39,385 bases of DNA from Candidatus Omnitrophota bacterium (GTDB lineage: Bacteria; Omnitrophota; Gorgyraeia; 2-01-FULL-45-10), in the NCBI GenBank assembly GCA_030695725.1, contig JAUYPN010000032.1:1-39385 (forward strand). The letters are read 5' to 3'. Within the stretch, counting starts at the first letter, position 1; the number at the start of each line of letters is the position of its first letter. Below, piece by piece: positions 25,715-32,772 of this stretch. The notes under the pieces are model-generated. The model was not told where the DNA came from. It did not search any database and saw nothing but the letters and a program-made list of their open reading frames with translations. The translations under genes and the position numbers were made by a program.

Positions 25715-26962
25715 CTAAGTTTTGGCTTTCTTTAAGCTTCCTATAAGGTCCACCGCGATCTTTGCGAGCTTTCCGGCGTCATGCCTCACGTAGTCCTTAG
25801 TGGTGATTATATGCGCTTCTATAACTTTGCATTTCATCTTCTTTATATTCTCCGAGTCGGCCGCGACAGGACTGGCGCCTTCGGTCTTGTATCTCTCGAC
25901 CATACTATCCGGTATCTTCGCGGTGTTCACGACACAGTAGTCGACTATCCCTTGAGAGGTATGCTTCACTATGGCTTCCAGATGGTCGCTCGCCTTATAA
26001 CCGTCGGTCTCGCCTTTCTGGGTCATCACGTTGCAGACATACATCTTTACGGCCCTGGACGCGATTATCTCCTTATAGATCTTTTCCACAAGGAGGTTCG
26101 GTATTATGCTCGTGTACAGGCTTCCCGGTCCCAGTATTATTCCGTCGGCCTTCTTTATCGCCTCGATGGCTTCGCTTGTGGGCCTTGAGCCCGCGGGCCT
26201 TAAAAGGATCCTTTTTATCGGCTTCTGGGCCTTCGGTATCTGGCTCTCCCCCACGCTCTCCGTCCCGTCGTCATGCTGGGCGACGAGCGTAACTTTATTG
26301 AGCGTGGACGGCACGACGCTCCCTCTTATAGCAAGGACTTTGCTCGATTCTTTTATGGCCGCGTCAAACCCGCCTGCGACTTTCGACATCGCCGTAATGA
26401 AGAGGTTGCCGAAATTATGCCCCTTTAGCTCCGTCCCCTCTCCGAACCTGAACTGGAAGAGCTTAGCCATCAGCGGCTCGGCATCCGCCAGCGCCACAAG
26501 GCAATTTCTTATATCGCCGGGCGGCAGCATATCGAAATCCTGCCTCAGGCGCCCGCTCGATCCGCCGTCATCCGCCACGGTAACTACGGCGGTTATATTG
26601 CTCGTATACTCCTTTAAACCGTGCAGAAGCATCGAAAGGCCCGTTCCGCCTCCCACCACCACCATTTTGGGCCCTCTCTCCAATATAAGCTTGTTGTACA
26701 CCTTGTCCACAAGATCCCCTTCCCTTGAGGGAAGGAGTATTGTGACGAAAGATTTTATTATGCGCTTTATCCCCGTGACGATAGCAAGTATGCCCGCTAT
26801 TATTATCATCGCGGCGAAAGTCTTGTTTTTAGAGGCGTTCTCCGATATCACCATGACGAATCCCATCGAGACCATGATCACGCCAAAGACGGCTAAGAAA
26901 CTCCATCTCTTGACTCTCATGCCGGGATAAAGCCACTTAAAAGCTTTTAGTATTTTTAGCAT
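25715..26962 (-). CDS. yvcK: YvcK/CofD-like UDP-GlcNAc-binding regulator with N-terminal membrane helices
   Basis: The 415-residue protein has two transmembrane helices in its first 70 residues and then the YvcK domain: VVVGGGTGLSMLLHGLK, TVADDGGSSGRLR, PPGDIRNCL and ILGPGSLYTSI. YvcK (GlmR) proteins bind UDP-GlcNAc and control the flow of carbon into cell-wall precursors and gluconeogenic growth. In Gram-positive bacteria yvcK lies with rapZ (yvcJ), yvcL and crh, an HPr paralogue; here it abuts ptsH, an echo of that linkage. Membrane helices are found in a subset of family members. It begins 19 bases after ptsN. Confidence 0.92.
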   Translation of the reverse strand: MLKILKAFKWLYPGMRVKRWSFLAVFGVIMVSMGFVMVISENASKNKTFAAMIIIAGILAIVTGIKRIIKSFVTILLPSREGDLVDKVYNKLILERGPKMVVVGGGTGLSMLLHGLKEYTSNITAVVTVADDGGSSGRLRQDFDMLPPGDIRNCLVALADAEPLMAKLFQFRFGEGTELKGHNFGNLFITAMSKVAGGFDAAIKESSKVLAIRGSVVPSTLNKVTLVAQHDDGTESVGESQIPKAQKPIKRILLRPAGSRPTSEAIEAIKKADGIILGPGSLYTSIIPNLLVEKIYKEIIASRAVKMYVCNVMTQKGETDGYKASDHLEAIVKHTSQGIVDYCVVNTAKIPDSMVERYKTEGASPVAADSENIKKMKCKVIEAHIITTKDYVRHDAGKLAKIAVDLIGSLKKAKT

Positions 26963-26981
26963 TTTGGATCGACTCTGCGCG

Positions 26982-27446
26982 TTAGTACTTCTTGGAATCT
27001 TCGTCCTGGATTATTCTCAGGATCTCACTCTCGTCTTTAGCTTTTCTGAGGAGCTCTCTGAAATATTTGTCCTTGAGCATGCGGGATATCCTGGCAAGCG
27101 CCTTGAGGTGAGGGCCTGCGGATTCTTCCGGGGCTATAAGGAGGAAGAATATATGGACCAGCTCGCCGTCAAGGGAATCAAAGTTTACGCCTTCCTTTGA
27201 AAGCCCAAATGCGGCCACCAGCTCTTTGGCCGCCTGGCTTTTGGCATGCGGGATACCCACGCCCTGTCCTATACCGGTTGAGCCCAACGATTCCCTTGCA
27301 AGAACAGCGCTGATAAGCTCTTCCTTGTTCTTCATGCCGGTGGCGCCGGCGAGAAGATCCGCAAGCTCGCGTATCACGCCTTCTTTATCGGTGGCTTTGA
27401 TGTCCATCGATATGGCCTTCTTGTTCAAAAAATCCATAATCTTCAT
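26982..27446 (-). CDS. ptsN: PTS EIIA component, PtsN/fructose type
   Basis: The 154-residue protein has the EIIA(Ntr/Fru) signature GIPHAKS with the phosphorylatable His67, preceded by GIGQGV. PtsN proteins accept phosphate from (N)Pr and act as regulators rather than sugar transporters. AAGGAG precedes the ATG by about eight bases. It is the first gene of the operon that continues through yvcK, ptsH and ptsI, and it follows a tRNA pair and a 61-bp hairpin element. Because no EIIB/EIIC is present, a regulatory phosphorelay to UDP-sugar metabolism is the simplest reading. Confidence 0.9.
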   Translation of the reverse strand: MKIMDFLNKKAISMDIKATDKEGVIRELADLLAGATGMKNKEELISAVLARESLGSTGIGQGVGIPHAKSQAAKELVAAFGLSKEGVNFDSLDGELVHIFFLLIAPEESAGPHLKALARISRMLKDKYFRELLRKAKDESEILRIIQDEDSKKY

Positions 27447-27500
27447 CTGTCAATTTCTCCTTATGTAATGCCAAGCATTCTACCGCATATTATGGCTGTG

Positions 27501-27561
27501 CCATGTACCCGAACCCCGCTGCTTTCTTGCGAAAGCAAGAAGCGGGGTGAGTGGTACATGG
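27501..27561. repeat. 61-bp palindromic element abutting the tRNA-Lys 3' end (copy 1)
   Basis: Outer arms CCATGTACC (27501-27509) and GGTACATGG (27553-27561) enclose a second stem of CCCCGCT/AGCGGGG and GCTTTCTTGC/GCAAGAA. It is identical over all 61 bases to 28160-28220. The last three bases of the element are the CCA of tRNA-Lys (minus strand). No T-tract follows, so it is not an ordinary intrinsic terminator. Confidence 0.9.
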
Positions 27562-27634
27562 TGCCCGCACCAAGAATCGAACTTGGAACCTTGACATTAA
27601 GAGTGTCCTGCTCTGCCAATTGAGCTATGCGGGC
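27559..27634 (-). tRNA. tRNA-Lys (anticodon CTT)
   Basis: A 76-base cloverleaf: acceptor GCCCGCA/TGCGGGC, D stem GCTC/GAGC, anticodon loop CTCTTAA giving CTT, T stem CCAAG/CTTGG with TTCGATT. Discriminator A and an encoded CCA. The base of the anticodon stem has a G-A mismatch. It lies two bases after tRNA-Gly. Confidence 0.95.
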
Positions 27635-27636
27635 AT

Positions 27637-27711
27637 TGGAGCGGCGGATGGGGTTCGAACCCACGACATCGACCTTGGCAAGGTCGCATTCTACCACTGA
27701 ATTACCGCCGC
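27637..27711 (-). tRNA. tRNA-Gly (anticodon GCC)
   Basis: A 75-base cloverleaf: acceptor GCGGCGG/CCGCCGC, anticodon loop TTGCCAA giving GCC, T arm GTGGG TTCGAAC CCCAT. Discriminator T and an encoded CCA. It precedes tRNA-Lys in one minus-strand transcript. Confidence 0.95.
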
Positions 27712-27718
27712 TGGTCAT

Positions 27719-27805
27719 AAAAAGCTCACTGCGACCAACTATAAATAGACGCAGTAAGTCTTGTTCGCTTTTTATTCCTCATAGGGGGAACCCAAGGTTC
27801 CCCCT
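27719..27805. repeat. Two inverted repeats upstream of the tRNA-Gly/Lys pair
   Basis: Nested arms AAAAAGC (27719-27725) with GCTTTTT (27767-27773) enclose ACTGCG (27728-27733) with CGCAGT (27750-27755). A separate perfect palindrome AGGGGGAACC/GGTTCCCCCT (27783-27805) has a three-base loop. The rest of the 263-base gap to 27974 shows no gene. The tRNA promoter must lie here, but I could not fix its boxes. Confidence 0.55.
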
Positions 27806-27974
27806 GATGACGCTCGGCCTTACAGGCCTCGCTGTCACCCCTTCCTATAGCCACGCATTAGCCATTGTTTCAAGAAATAGCCTTGTGTGTCTATATGCTA
27901 TAGAGGTACGAAAGTGATGATTATATCAAAGGACGCCGGGGAAATCAATGAGAAACACGCTGATGCCTGATGCC

Positions 27975-28133
27975 CTACAGCTGCTTTTCGTTTATCTTTA
28001 TGAGGCACTGCTTCATCTCTTTGAGCTCTTTAAGCAGGTCTTTCTCAACGATCGCCATATCTTTCATAAATCTCTGCAGTATTACAACGCTCGCGAGGAT
28101 CAAAACGACTATTATCCCCAAGACTACGATCAT
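27975..28133 (-). CDS. Small membrane-anchored coiled-coil protein
   Basis: The 52-residue product begins MIVVLGIIVVLILASVVIL, a single transmembrane helix, followed by a charged amphipathic helix with heptad-like spacing (MAIVEKDLLKELKEMKQCL). Function is unknown. AGGAGG lies six bases before the ATG at 28133 (three before an adjoining ATG at 28136), the clearest reason to believe it is a gene. It sits downstream of the Arg and Leu tRNA genes and one copy of the 61-bp element, and upstream of the Gly/Lys pair. A longer frame through the tRNA is an artefact. Confidence 0.65.
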   Translation of the reverse strand: MIVVLGIIVVLILASVVILQRFMKDMAIVEKDLLKELKEMKQCLIKINEKQL

Positions 28134-28159
28134 CATACGCCTCCTGTAAAAATGGCCCG

Positions 28160-28220
28160 CCATGTACCCGAACCCCGCTGCTTTCTTGCGAAAGCAAGAA
28201 GCGGGGTGAGTGGTACATGG
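28160..28220. repeat. 61-bp palindromic element abutting the tRNA-Leu 3' end (copy 2)
   Basis: Identical to 27501-27561 at every base. Its right arm ends in the CCA of tRNA-Leu (minus strand), the same relation as copy 1 has to tRNA-Lys. Bases immediately outside differ between the two copies, so the repeat boundary is sharp. Confidence 0.9.
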
Positions 28221-28302
28221 TGCGGACGGGGGGATTTGAACCCTCAAGCCTTTCGGCATACGGTCCTAAGCCGTAAACGTTTGCCAGTTTCGTCACGTCC
28301 GC
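28218..28302 (-). tRNA. tRNA-Leu (anticodon TAG)
   Basis: An 85-base class II tRNA: acceptor GCGGACG/CGTCCGC, anticodon stem-loop ACGG CTTAGGA CCGT giving TAG, a long variable arm (TGCCGAAAGGCTT region), T arm GAGGG TTCAAAT CCCCC. Discriminator A, encoded CCA. Confidence 0.95.
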
Positions 28303-28350
28303 ACGAATGATATTTAATGCTCCCTTTGTCCCTCGCCTAAACATATGTAC

Positions 28351-28449
28351 TACCCCCTTGATTTTAAATTTGCCACTCATAAATTACATCAAATTTCAAA
28401 TCAAAGCAGGGGGTACAAATTTTGCTACTACCTTTCAACAGCAAAATTT
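28351..28449. repeat. Two AT-rich palindromes between tRNA-Arg and tRNA-Leu
   Basis: TACCCCCTTGATTTTAAATT (from 28351) pairs imperfectly with a segment ending GCAGGGGGTA at 28415. Next, AAATTTTGCT (28417-28426) pairs perfectly with AGCAAAATTT (28440-28449). They fill nearly all of the 149-base spacer and lie within one predicted precursor transcript. No ORF is supported here. Confidence 0.6.
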
Positions 28450-28451
28450 AG

Positions 28452-28528
28452 TGGCGCGCCTGGGGTGAATCGAACACCCAACCTACTGGTTCGAAGCCAG
28501 CCACTCTATCCAATTGAGCTACAGGCGC
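28452..28528 (-). tRNA. tRNA-Arg (anticodon TCG)
   Basis: A 77-base cloverleaf: acceptor GCGCCTG/CAGGCGC, D stem GCTC/GAGT, anticodon loop CTTCGAA giving TCG, T arm GGGTG TTCGATT CACCC. Discriminator G and an encoded CCA. It is the first gene of the tRNA group on the minus strand. Confidence 0.95.
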
Positions 28529-28593
28529 GTATATTTTTCGCCGCTTCCTTAATGCTCAATTGGATGCCTACTGCGTGTCTATAACACGGCGGG

Positions 28594-28616
28594 CTATCCA
28601 ATTGAGCTACAGGCGC
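28594..28616 (-). pseudogene. 5' fragment of tRNA-Arg
   Basis: The 23 bases at 28594-28616 are identical to 28506-28528, the acceptor strand and D arm of the intact tRNA-Arg. The rest of the tRNA is missing. A 12-base inverted copy of its D arm (GCTCAATTGGAT) lies at 28554-28565. It looks like a partial duplication or a rearrangement scar; because it is a 5' end, it is not a standard integrase attachment site. Confidence 0.8.
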
Positions 28617-28644
28617 TTAAAAAAATTATTTATAATTTTTTTAA
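28617..28644. terminator. AT-only palindrome, possible terminator of the spermidine-synthase-like operon
   Basis: AAAAAAATTAT and ATAATTTTTTT form an almost perfect inverted repeat 100 bases downstream of the gene ending at 28745 and beside the tRNA fragment. The T-run would suit a terminator on the minus strand, but the stem has no G-C pairs, so strength is doubtful. Confidence 0.4.
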
Positions 28645-28744
28645 CTGATCTTTTCCTATCTCTCGTATTAGTCACCATCTCAAGCAATAGGCTTAGGGGT
28701 ATTAATACATATTCTCGGCAGGACCTATGATACTACAAAACTCT

Positions 28745-30982
28745 CTATTCTTCAACACGTAGATTTATGAACAATAATACCAGCGCTGACAGGTTGATAA
28801 GCGCAATGGCGAAGCATGTTTTTGGTATTCCCAGTATCGGAATCAAGAATATGCCCGTTAAGAGCGCTCCTAAAAATGAGCCGAAGAGGTCTATACCGTA
28901 ACTCAATCCGCCCACCCTGCCCGCATCCTTCTTTTGACCGAGCAATACCCTGCTGGCGAGAGCGAATTGGGCGCCGCCTATCGATCCGGCTATTACGGAT
29001 AAGACCGGAAATAAGGGATCCGGACAAAATCTTGAGAATACCGCGCCCAATAGTACGGAGAAAATTATGAAATCACCCTGCACCGCCATAAGAAATATCC
29101 TGTCGCGTTTCGTTTCAGGTATAAATTTTATGACAAAGACAGCGCCCAGGGCCAGGCCCGCCATAAAAGCGGTGAGGATAATGCCCAATTTATAGAAGAG
29201 GTACCCGTACATCGTCTGAAATGTGAGCAGTATGAGCAGCTGGAAAGCCATAGAGCTAAAGCCGCCGGTCATCACCGCCATAAGCGAGGATCTCTTAAAA
29301 GACCACCTGCGCGTTATGGAGATAACCGCGAGCAGGATCATAAAGATGCCTATGAAGCGCCATATTACAGATTCGGTGACCGATCTTAAGATATTTGAAA
29401 ATACGGAATTCCTGAATAGCGTCGTCCAGAATATGAGCCCGTAATAATACGCGACGGGCCTCGAATCATGATTTATTACCGCGCCGTTGCCGCCCTTTAT
29501 GATCTTTTCGGAATAAGCTATTTCTTCCGGGGAAAGCTTTGAGAAGAGGTAATAATCCCGCACATACTGCGTATCGAGCGCTCTGGCGAGAGTCCTCTCT
29601 TCTAATATTTTATGATCATAAGTTAGACTGCCGATCGAATCCGACGCCAGGAAGTACGCGGTTTCACCCGGTATCACGATCACTTCGCTGAATACAGATC
29701 TTAAAGTAGCGTAGATGGATCTTAAAAATTCCGCCAGGGACTTGCTTATATAGCTCTCGCTTGATGTAAGCCCGAAAGATACGAGGCCGCTTTCCTTAAG
29801 CGCCTTCTTGACCTCATTGAAAAATTCTGACGTGTAATATCTATTAACCTCTGCCGTATAGGGATCGCCGGTGTGAATTATGATACAATCGTATAATTCT
29901 ATTGCGTTTTTGACAAAAAATCTTCCGTCCGTGTTTTTTATCGAGACTCTGGTGTCTTTGAGCGCTTTATAATAACTTTCGGGCAGATTATTTTCCGATA
30001 TCTTTATTATGGACGGGTCGAGCTCAACATAGTCCACTTTCTCGACGCGGTGTTTCAGTATCTCTCCCACCAGTCCGCCGGAGCCTCCGCCTATTAAAAG
30101 CACTCTCCTTGGATCCTTATGTTCCAACAGCGCCAGATGTACGGCCTCTTCCGAGTTCGGCTTATCCGGTATCGTGTAAAGACGAAGCCCATTATTGAAT
30201 AAGGAATAATCTTCCCCTCTCCTGGCTATCAGGATATTCCCATATATCGAATTTTTGGTGTCCAGGATCTCGTAGCCCTGCCACTGCTTCTGAAGCGAGT
30301 AACGTTCTATCGCTTTCAAGCCGCCGAAAGACCACAGCGCAATGATTACAACTGAAAGAAATAAACCGGTTGCTTTAAAAATTTTGTCATTGCGAGCAAT
30401 GACGGACCTCAATAAAAACGCGGCCATGATATTTAACAGCGCAAGTATGGCTGCGATATGGAGCGCATCGAATGATCTGATAAGTATAAAACTTGTGACG
30501 GTACCGCCTATTATCGAACCTATGGCCTCGAGAATATAGACGGTTCCTATTCCCCGCGCGCCGTCACTTTGCCGGGAAGCATATATACTGCAGCCAAGCG
30601 GGAAGATAAAACCCATCAATACACAGATAGGCGCCAGAATCGCAAAGCTCGCGGCCATTATCGGAAATAGCCCTACGATCTCTCCGGGGTTGACCCCGAG
30701 GAAGACCTTAATGAATTTTACCGCCGCGATCCCCGCTATAAGCAGTGATCCTAAAGTCATCTGACATAGAGAAAAGGCCTCTGCATTCGGCCTTATCCTG
30801 TCCGCGTACTTTCCGAATACGGCGCTGCCCAAGGCCCCGCTGATGAGCCAGCCGGCAAGTATGAAACTTATCGATAGCTCATTCCCGTAAAATACGACCA
30901 AGAGCTCCCGCATATAAACTATCTGCGAGGCCATCGCCGTGGCGCCTGCCAGGATTATCGATAACGATATAATTTTTTTCAT
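28745..30982 (-). CDS. Fused MFS-like membrane protein / spermidine-synthase-like domain
   Basis: The 745-residue protein has six or seven membrane helices (about 1-220), a soluble spermidine-synthase-type Rossmann domain (about 240-470) and a second block of helices (about 530-740). The domain has the nucleoside-binding loop VLLIGGGSGGLVGEILKH and the acidic VELDPSII; the catalytic segment HTGDPYTAEVNRYYT replaces the usual aspartate-rich loop, so it may not make polyamines. This 'fused MFS/spermidine synthase' architecture is common in candidate phyla but its substrate is unknown. ATG at 30982 overlaps the stop of the CcdA-like gene (ATGA), so it is coupled to it. It is the last gene of a run that begins with two radical SAM genes. 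Confidence 0.82.
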   Translation of the reverse strand: MKKIISLSIILAGATAMASQIVYMRELLVVFYGNELSISFILAGWLISGALGSAVFGKYADRIRPNAEAFSLCQMTLGSLLIAGIAAVKFIKVFLGVNPGEIVGLFPIMAASFAILAPICVLMGFIFPLGCSIYASRQSDGARGIGTVYILEAIGSIIGGTVTSFILIRSFDALHIAAILALLNIMAAFLLRSVIARNDKIFKATGLFLSVVIIALWSFGGLKAIERYSLQKQWQGYEILDTKNSIYGNILIARRGEDYSLFNNGLRLYTIPDKPNSEEAVHLALLEHKDPRRVLLIGGGSGGLVGEILKHRVEKVDYVELDPSIIKISENNLPESYYKALKDTRVSIKNTDGRFFVKNAIELYDCIIIHTGDPYTAEVNRYYTSEFFNEVKKALKESGLVSFGLTSSESYISKSLAEFLRSIYATLRSVFSEVIVIPGETAYFLASDSIGSLTYDHKILEERTLARALDTQYVRDYYLFSKLSPEEIAYSEKIIKGGNGAVINHDSRPVAYYYGLIFWTTLFRNSVFSNILRSVTESVIWRFIGIFMILLAVISITRRWSFKRSSLMAVMTGGFSSMAFQLLILLTFQTMYGYLFYKLGIILTAFMAGLALGAVFVIKFIPETKRDRIFLMAVQGDFIIFSVLLGAVFSRFCPDPLFPVLSVIAGSIGGAQFALASRVLLGQKKDAGRVGGLSYGIDLFGSFLGALLTGIFLIPILGIPKTCFAIALINLSALVLLFINLRVEE

Positions 30983-31641
30983 ATTCTTTTTAATATCAGT
31001 CCCAGCCCCAGCATCAACAATAATAACGCGCACATTGTCTTAAATATGACAGTAGCGGTCTTTGACCTTACAAGCGCGGCGGGAATGCGCGTCAAAAGCC
31101 CTGTGATCACGCCGATGGTGATCAGTCCCGATAGAAACGTCCCCAGTCCGAAGAAGAACGCATAGAGAGCGCCGTCGAGAAGGCCTTTTGACATAAGGGC
31201 TATGTCGAAGAGAAGCGCCAGAAGCGGAGCGCACGGACTTATGCCTATCAGAAAACCGAAAGCGAACATTCCGCCGAAATTGAGCATTTTACTTCGGGCG
31301 GTCGGACAAGCGCAGTTACCGCTATTTTTGCCCGTAAATAAGATAATCGCGAAGAGGATAGTCACCGCCCCGGCAAGCGGCTCGAGATATGATGAAAAAT
31401 GGAGGTCGGTGAATTTTTTTAAAACAGCGCCGGAGAGCCCGGCCAACACCCCCAACAATACATAAGCAAGCAGTCTGCCGGAAAGAAACGTGAATACATC
31501 TCTGAATATCGCCGTCGGACCTTTCCCGCTTCCGACTATATAAGTGACGAGGACAGGCGCGCAGATCAAAAGACACGGCCCGGCGAGGCCGAAACTGAAG
31601 CCAATCCCGAAGATCTGCAGATAAGTTACTAAGGTGCCCAT
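30979..31641 (-). CDS. CcdA/DsbD-like (sulfite exporter TauE/SafE-type) membrane protein
   Basis: The 220-residue protein has six predicted helices in two inverted-repeat-like halves. The first has GPCLLICAPVL and the second GISPCAPLLALL, each with a Pro-Cys or Cys-x-Pro at the start of a helix, the arrangement that carries electrons across the membrane in CcdA and DsbD. NCACPTARSK in the central loop adds two more Cys. CcdA-like proteins move reducing equivalents from cytoplasmic thioredoxin to periplasmic proteins. It overlaps both neighbours (13 bases with the radical SAM gene, ATGA with the spermidine-synthase-like gene), so it is a fixed part of the operon. ATG at 31641 is chosen; upstream codons fall inside the radical SAM gene. 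Confidence 0.78.
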   Translation of the reverse strand: MGTLVTYLQIFGIGFSFGLAGPCLLICAPVLVTYIVGSGKGPTAIFRDVFTFLSGRLLAYVLLGVLAGLSGAVLKKFTDLHFSSYLEPLAGAVTILFAIILFTGKNSGNCACPTARSKMLNFGGMFAFGFLIGISPCAPLLALLFDIALMSKGLLDGALYAFFFGLGTFLSGLITIGVITGLLTRIPAALVRSKTATVIFKTMCALLLLMLGLGLILKRI

Positions 31642-32726
31642 ATGCCTGATATCGACCTGCCGCAAAACTTACATCTCTTGTCCTTGATATTGTTCTCTGT
31701 TATGCGGTAGCCGATCCTGCCGACTATAAGTTTTTTACACTGGGGGCAATATGTGTTTTCACCGGCATGGCCGGGAACGTTCCCTATGTAGACATAATCG
31801 AGCCCGGCATCTTTGGCTATTTTGTAAGCTTCTTCCAATTTCGAAACGGGTGTGGGCGGCAGGTTCTGAAGCCGAAAAGAAGGCATGAAGCGCGAAAAAT
31901 GCACCGGCGTATCGGCTCCCAGATTATCCCTTATCCACTCGCACATCGATCTTATCTCTTTAGGATCGTCGTTCAACCCGGGTATTATCAGATTTGTGAT
32001 CTCCAGCCACACCCCTTCTTTTTTTACGGTCTTAAGCGTATTTAATACCGGTTCGAGGGACGCGAAAGCCCCCATCTTCTGATAAAATTTTTCATTGAAA
32101 CCTTTCAGGTCGACATTGACGGCATCCATATACTTTAGCAGCTCTTTAAGCGGTTCCTGATTGATGTAGCCGCAGGTGTGCATGCCGTTCTTCAGTCCTT
32201 TAGACCTTGCAAGTTTCGAGATGTCGAGCATGTATTCATAAAATACGGTGGGCTCAGTGTAGGTGTACACTATGAACGGGCAGTCGTTCTTTATCGCTTC
32301 GGATACAACCATCTCCGGAGGCATGTCATATACGGTAACCTCATCGGGTCTGGCCTGGGAGATCTGCCAGTTCTGGCAGAAGAGACAGCGCATGTTGCAG
32401 CCCGCCACCGCTATGGAGAACGCGCTTGTACCCGGCAGGACATTAAAGAACGGTTTCTTCTCTATGGGGTCGATATGGACCGCGACCGGGTTGCCGTAGC
32501 CGAGAGTGTAGAGAACTCCGTCTTTATTCACCCGAACGGTGCACAGGCCTCTCTGGCCGTTATCTATAACGCATTTACGCGGGCACAGGACGCACTGAAT
32601 AATCTTGTCTTTAATCTTATTCCAGAAACTGGCGACTCTCGGGACCGGTTTGTCAGCGTAGGAAAAATGCGCTGGAAGAATAGATATAAGAAACAAGATT
32701 GTGGCGACTGATATGAGTTTACGCAT
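31629..32726 (-). CDS. AmrS-like (AmmeMemoRadiSam) radical SAM enzyme with a signal peptide
   Basis: The 365-residue protein has the [4Fe-4S] motif CNMRCLFC (Cys110, 114, 117) and the family's N-terminal cysteine cluster CVLCPRKC...C (45, 48, 52, 62), plus DPIEKKPFFN and a C-terminal Cys-rich end (CPQC, CKFC). Unusually it starts MRKLISVATILFLISILPAH then FSYA/DK, a clear Sec signal with predicted cleavage after Ala24, which would place an oxygen-sensitive SAM enzyme outside the cytoplasm or tether it to the membrane. ATG at 32726 has GAGG nine bases upstream; GTG at 32741 is an alternative that adds five residues. No AmmeMemoRadiSam partner A or B is nearby. The substrate is unknown. Confidence 0.85.
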   Translation of the reverse strand: MRKLISVATILFLISILPAHFSYADKPVPRVASFWNKIKDKIIQCVLCPRKCVIDNGQRGLCTVRVNKDGVLYTLGYGNPVAVHIDPIEKKPFFNVLPGTSAFSIAVAGCNMRCLFCQNWQISQARPDEVTVYDMPPEMVVSEAIKNDCPFIVYTYTEPTVFYEYMLDISKLARSKGLKNGMHTCGYINQEPLKELLKYMDAVNVDLKGFNEKFYQKMGAFASLEPVLNTLKTVKKEGVWLEITNLIIPGLNDDPKEIRSMCEWIRDNLGADTPVHFSRFMPSFRLQNLPPTPVSKLEEAYKIAKDAGLDYVYIGNVPGHAGENTYCPQCKKLIVGRIGYRITENNIKDKRCKFCGRSISGIWAP

Positions 32727-32740
32727 AATGAGTAGCCTCA

Positions 32741-32772
32741 CCTGCGAAGCGGGTTTTTACCCACCTCGCAGG
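32741..32772. repeat. Hairpin element overlapping the 3' end of the second radical SAM gene
   Basis: CCTGCGA (32741-32747) and TCGCAGG (32766-32772) with inner GGGT/ACCC form a two-part stem with a short T-rich loop. It encodes the last residues (RLRGG) and the TAA stop of the gene ending at 32757, and its far arm runs into the ribosome site of the signal-peptide radical SAM gene. Confidence 0.75.

Noticed and set aside
27501..27561. Reading the 61-bp element as an intrinsic terminator
   Set aside because: The stem is strong but no run of T follows on either strand, and it is duplicated exactly at another tRNA.
27461..28380. Frames running through the tRNA genes (including two of 85-111 codons)
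   Set aside because: They read structural RNA and repeat elements; only the 52-residue protein with AGGAGG is credible.
28594..28616. Integrase attachment-site duplication at tRNA-Arg
   Set aside because: The copied part is the 5' end of the tRNA, whereas integration normally duplicates the 3' end; no integrase is present.
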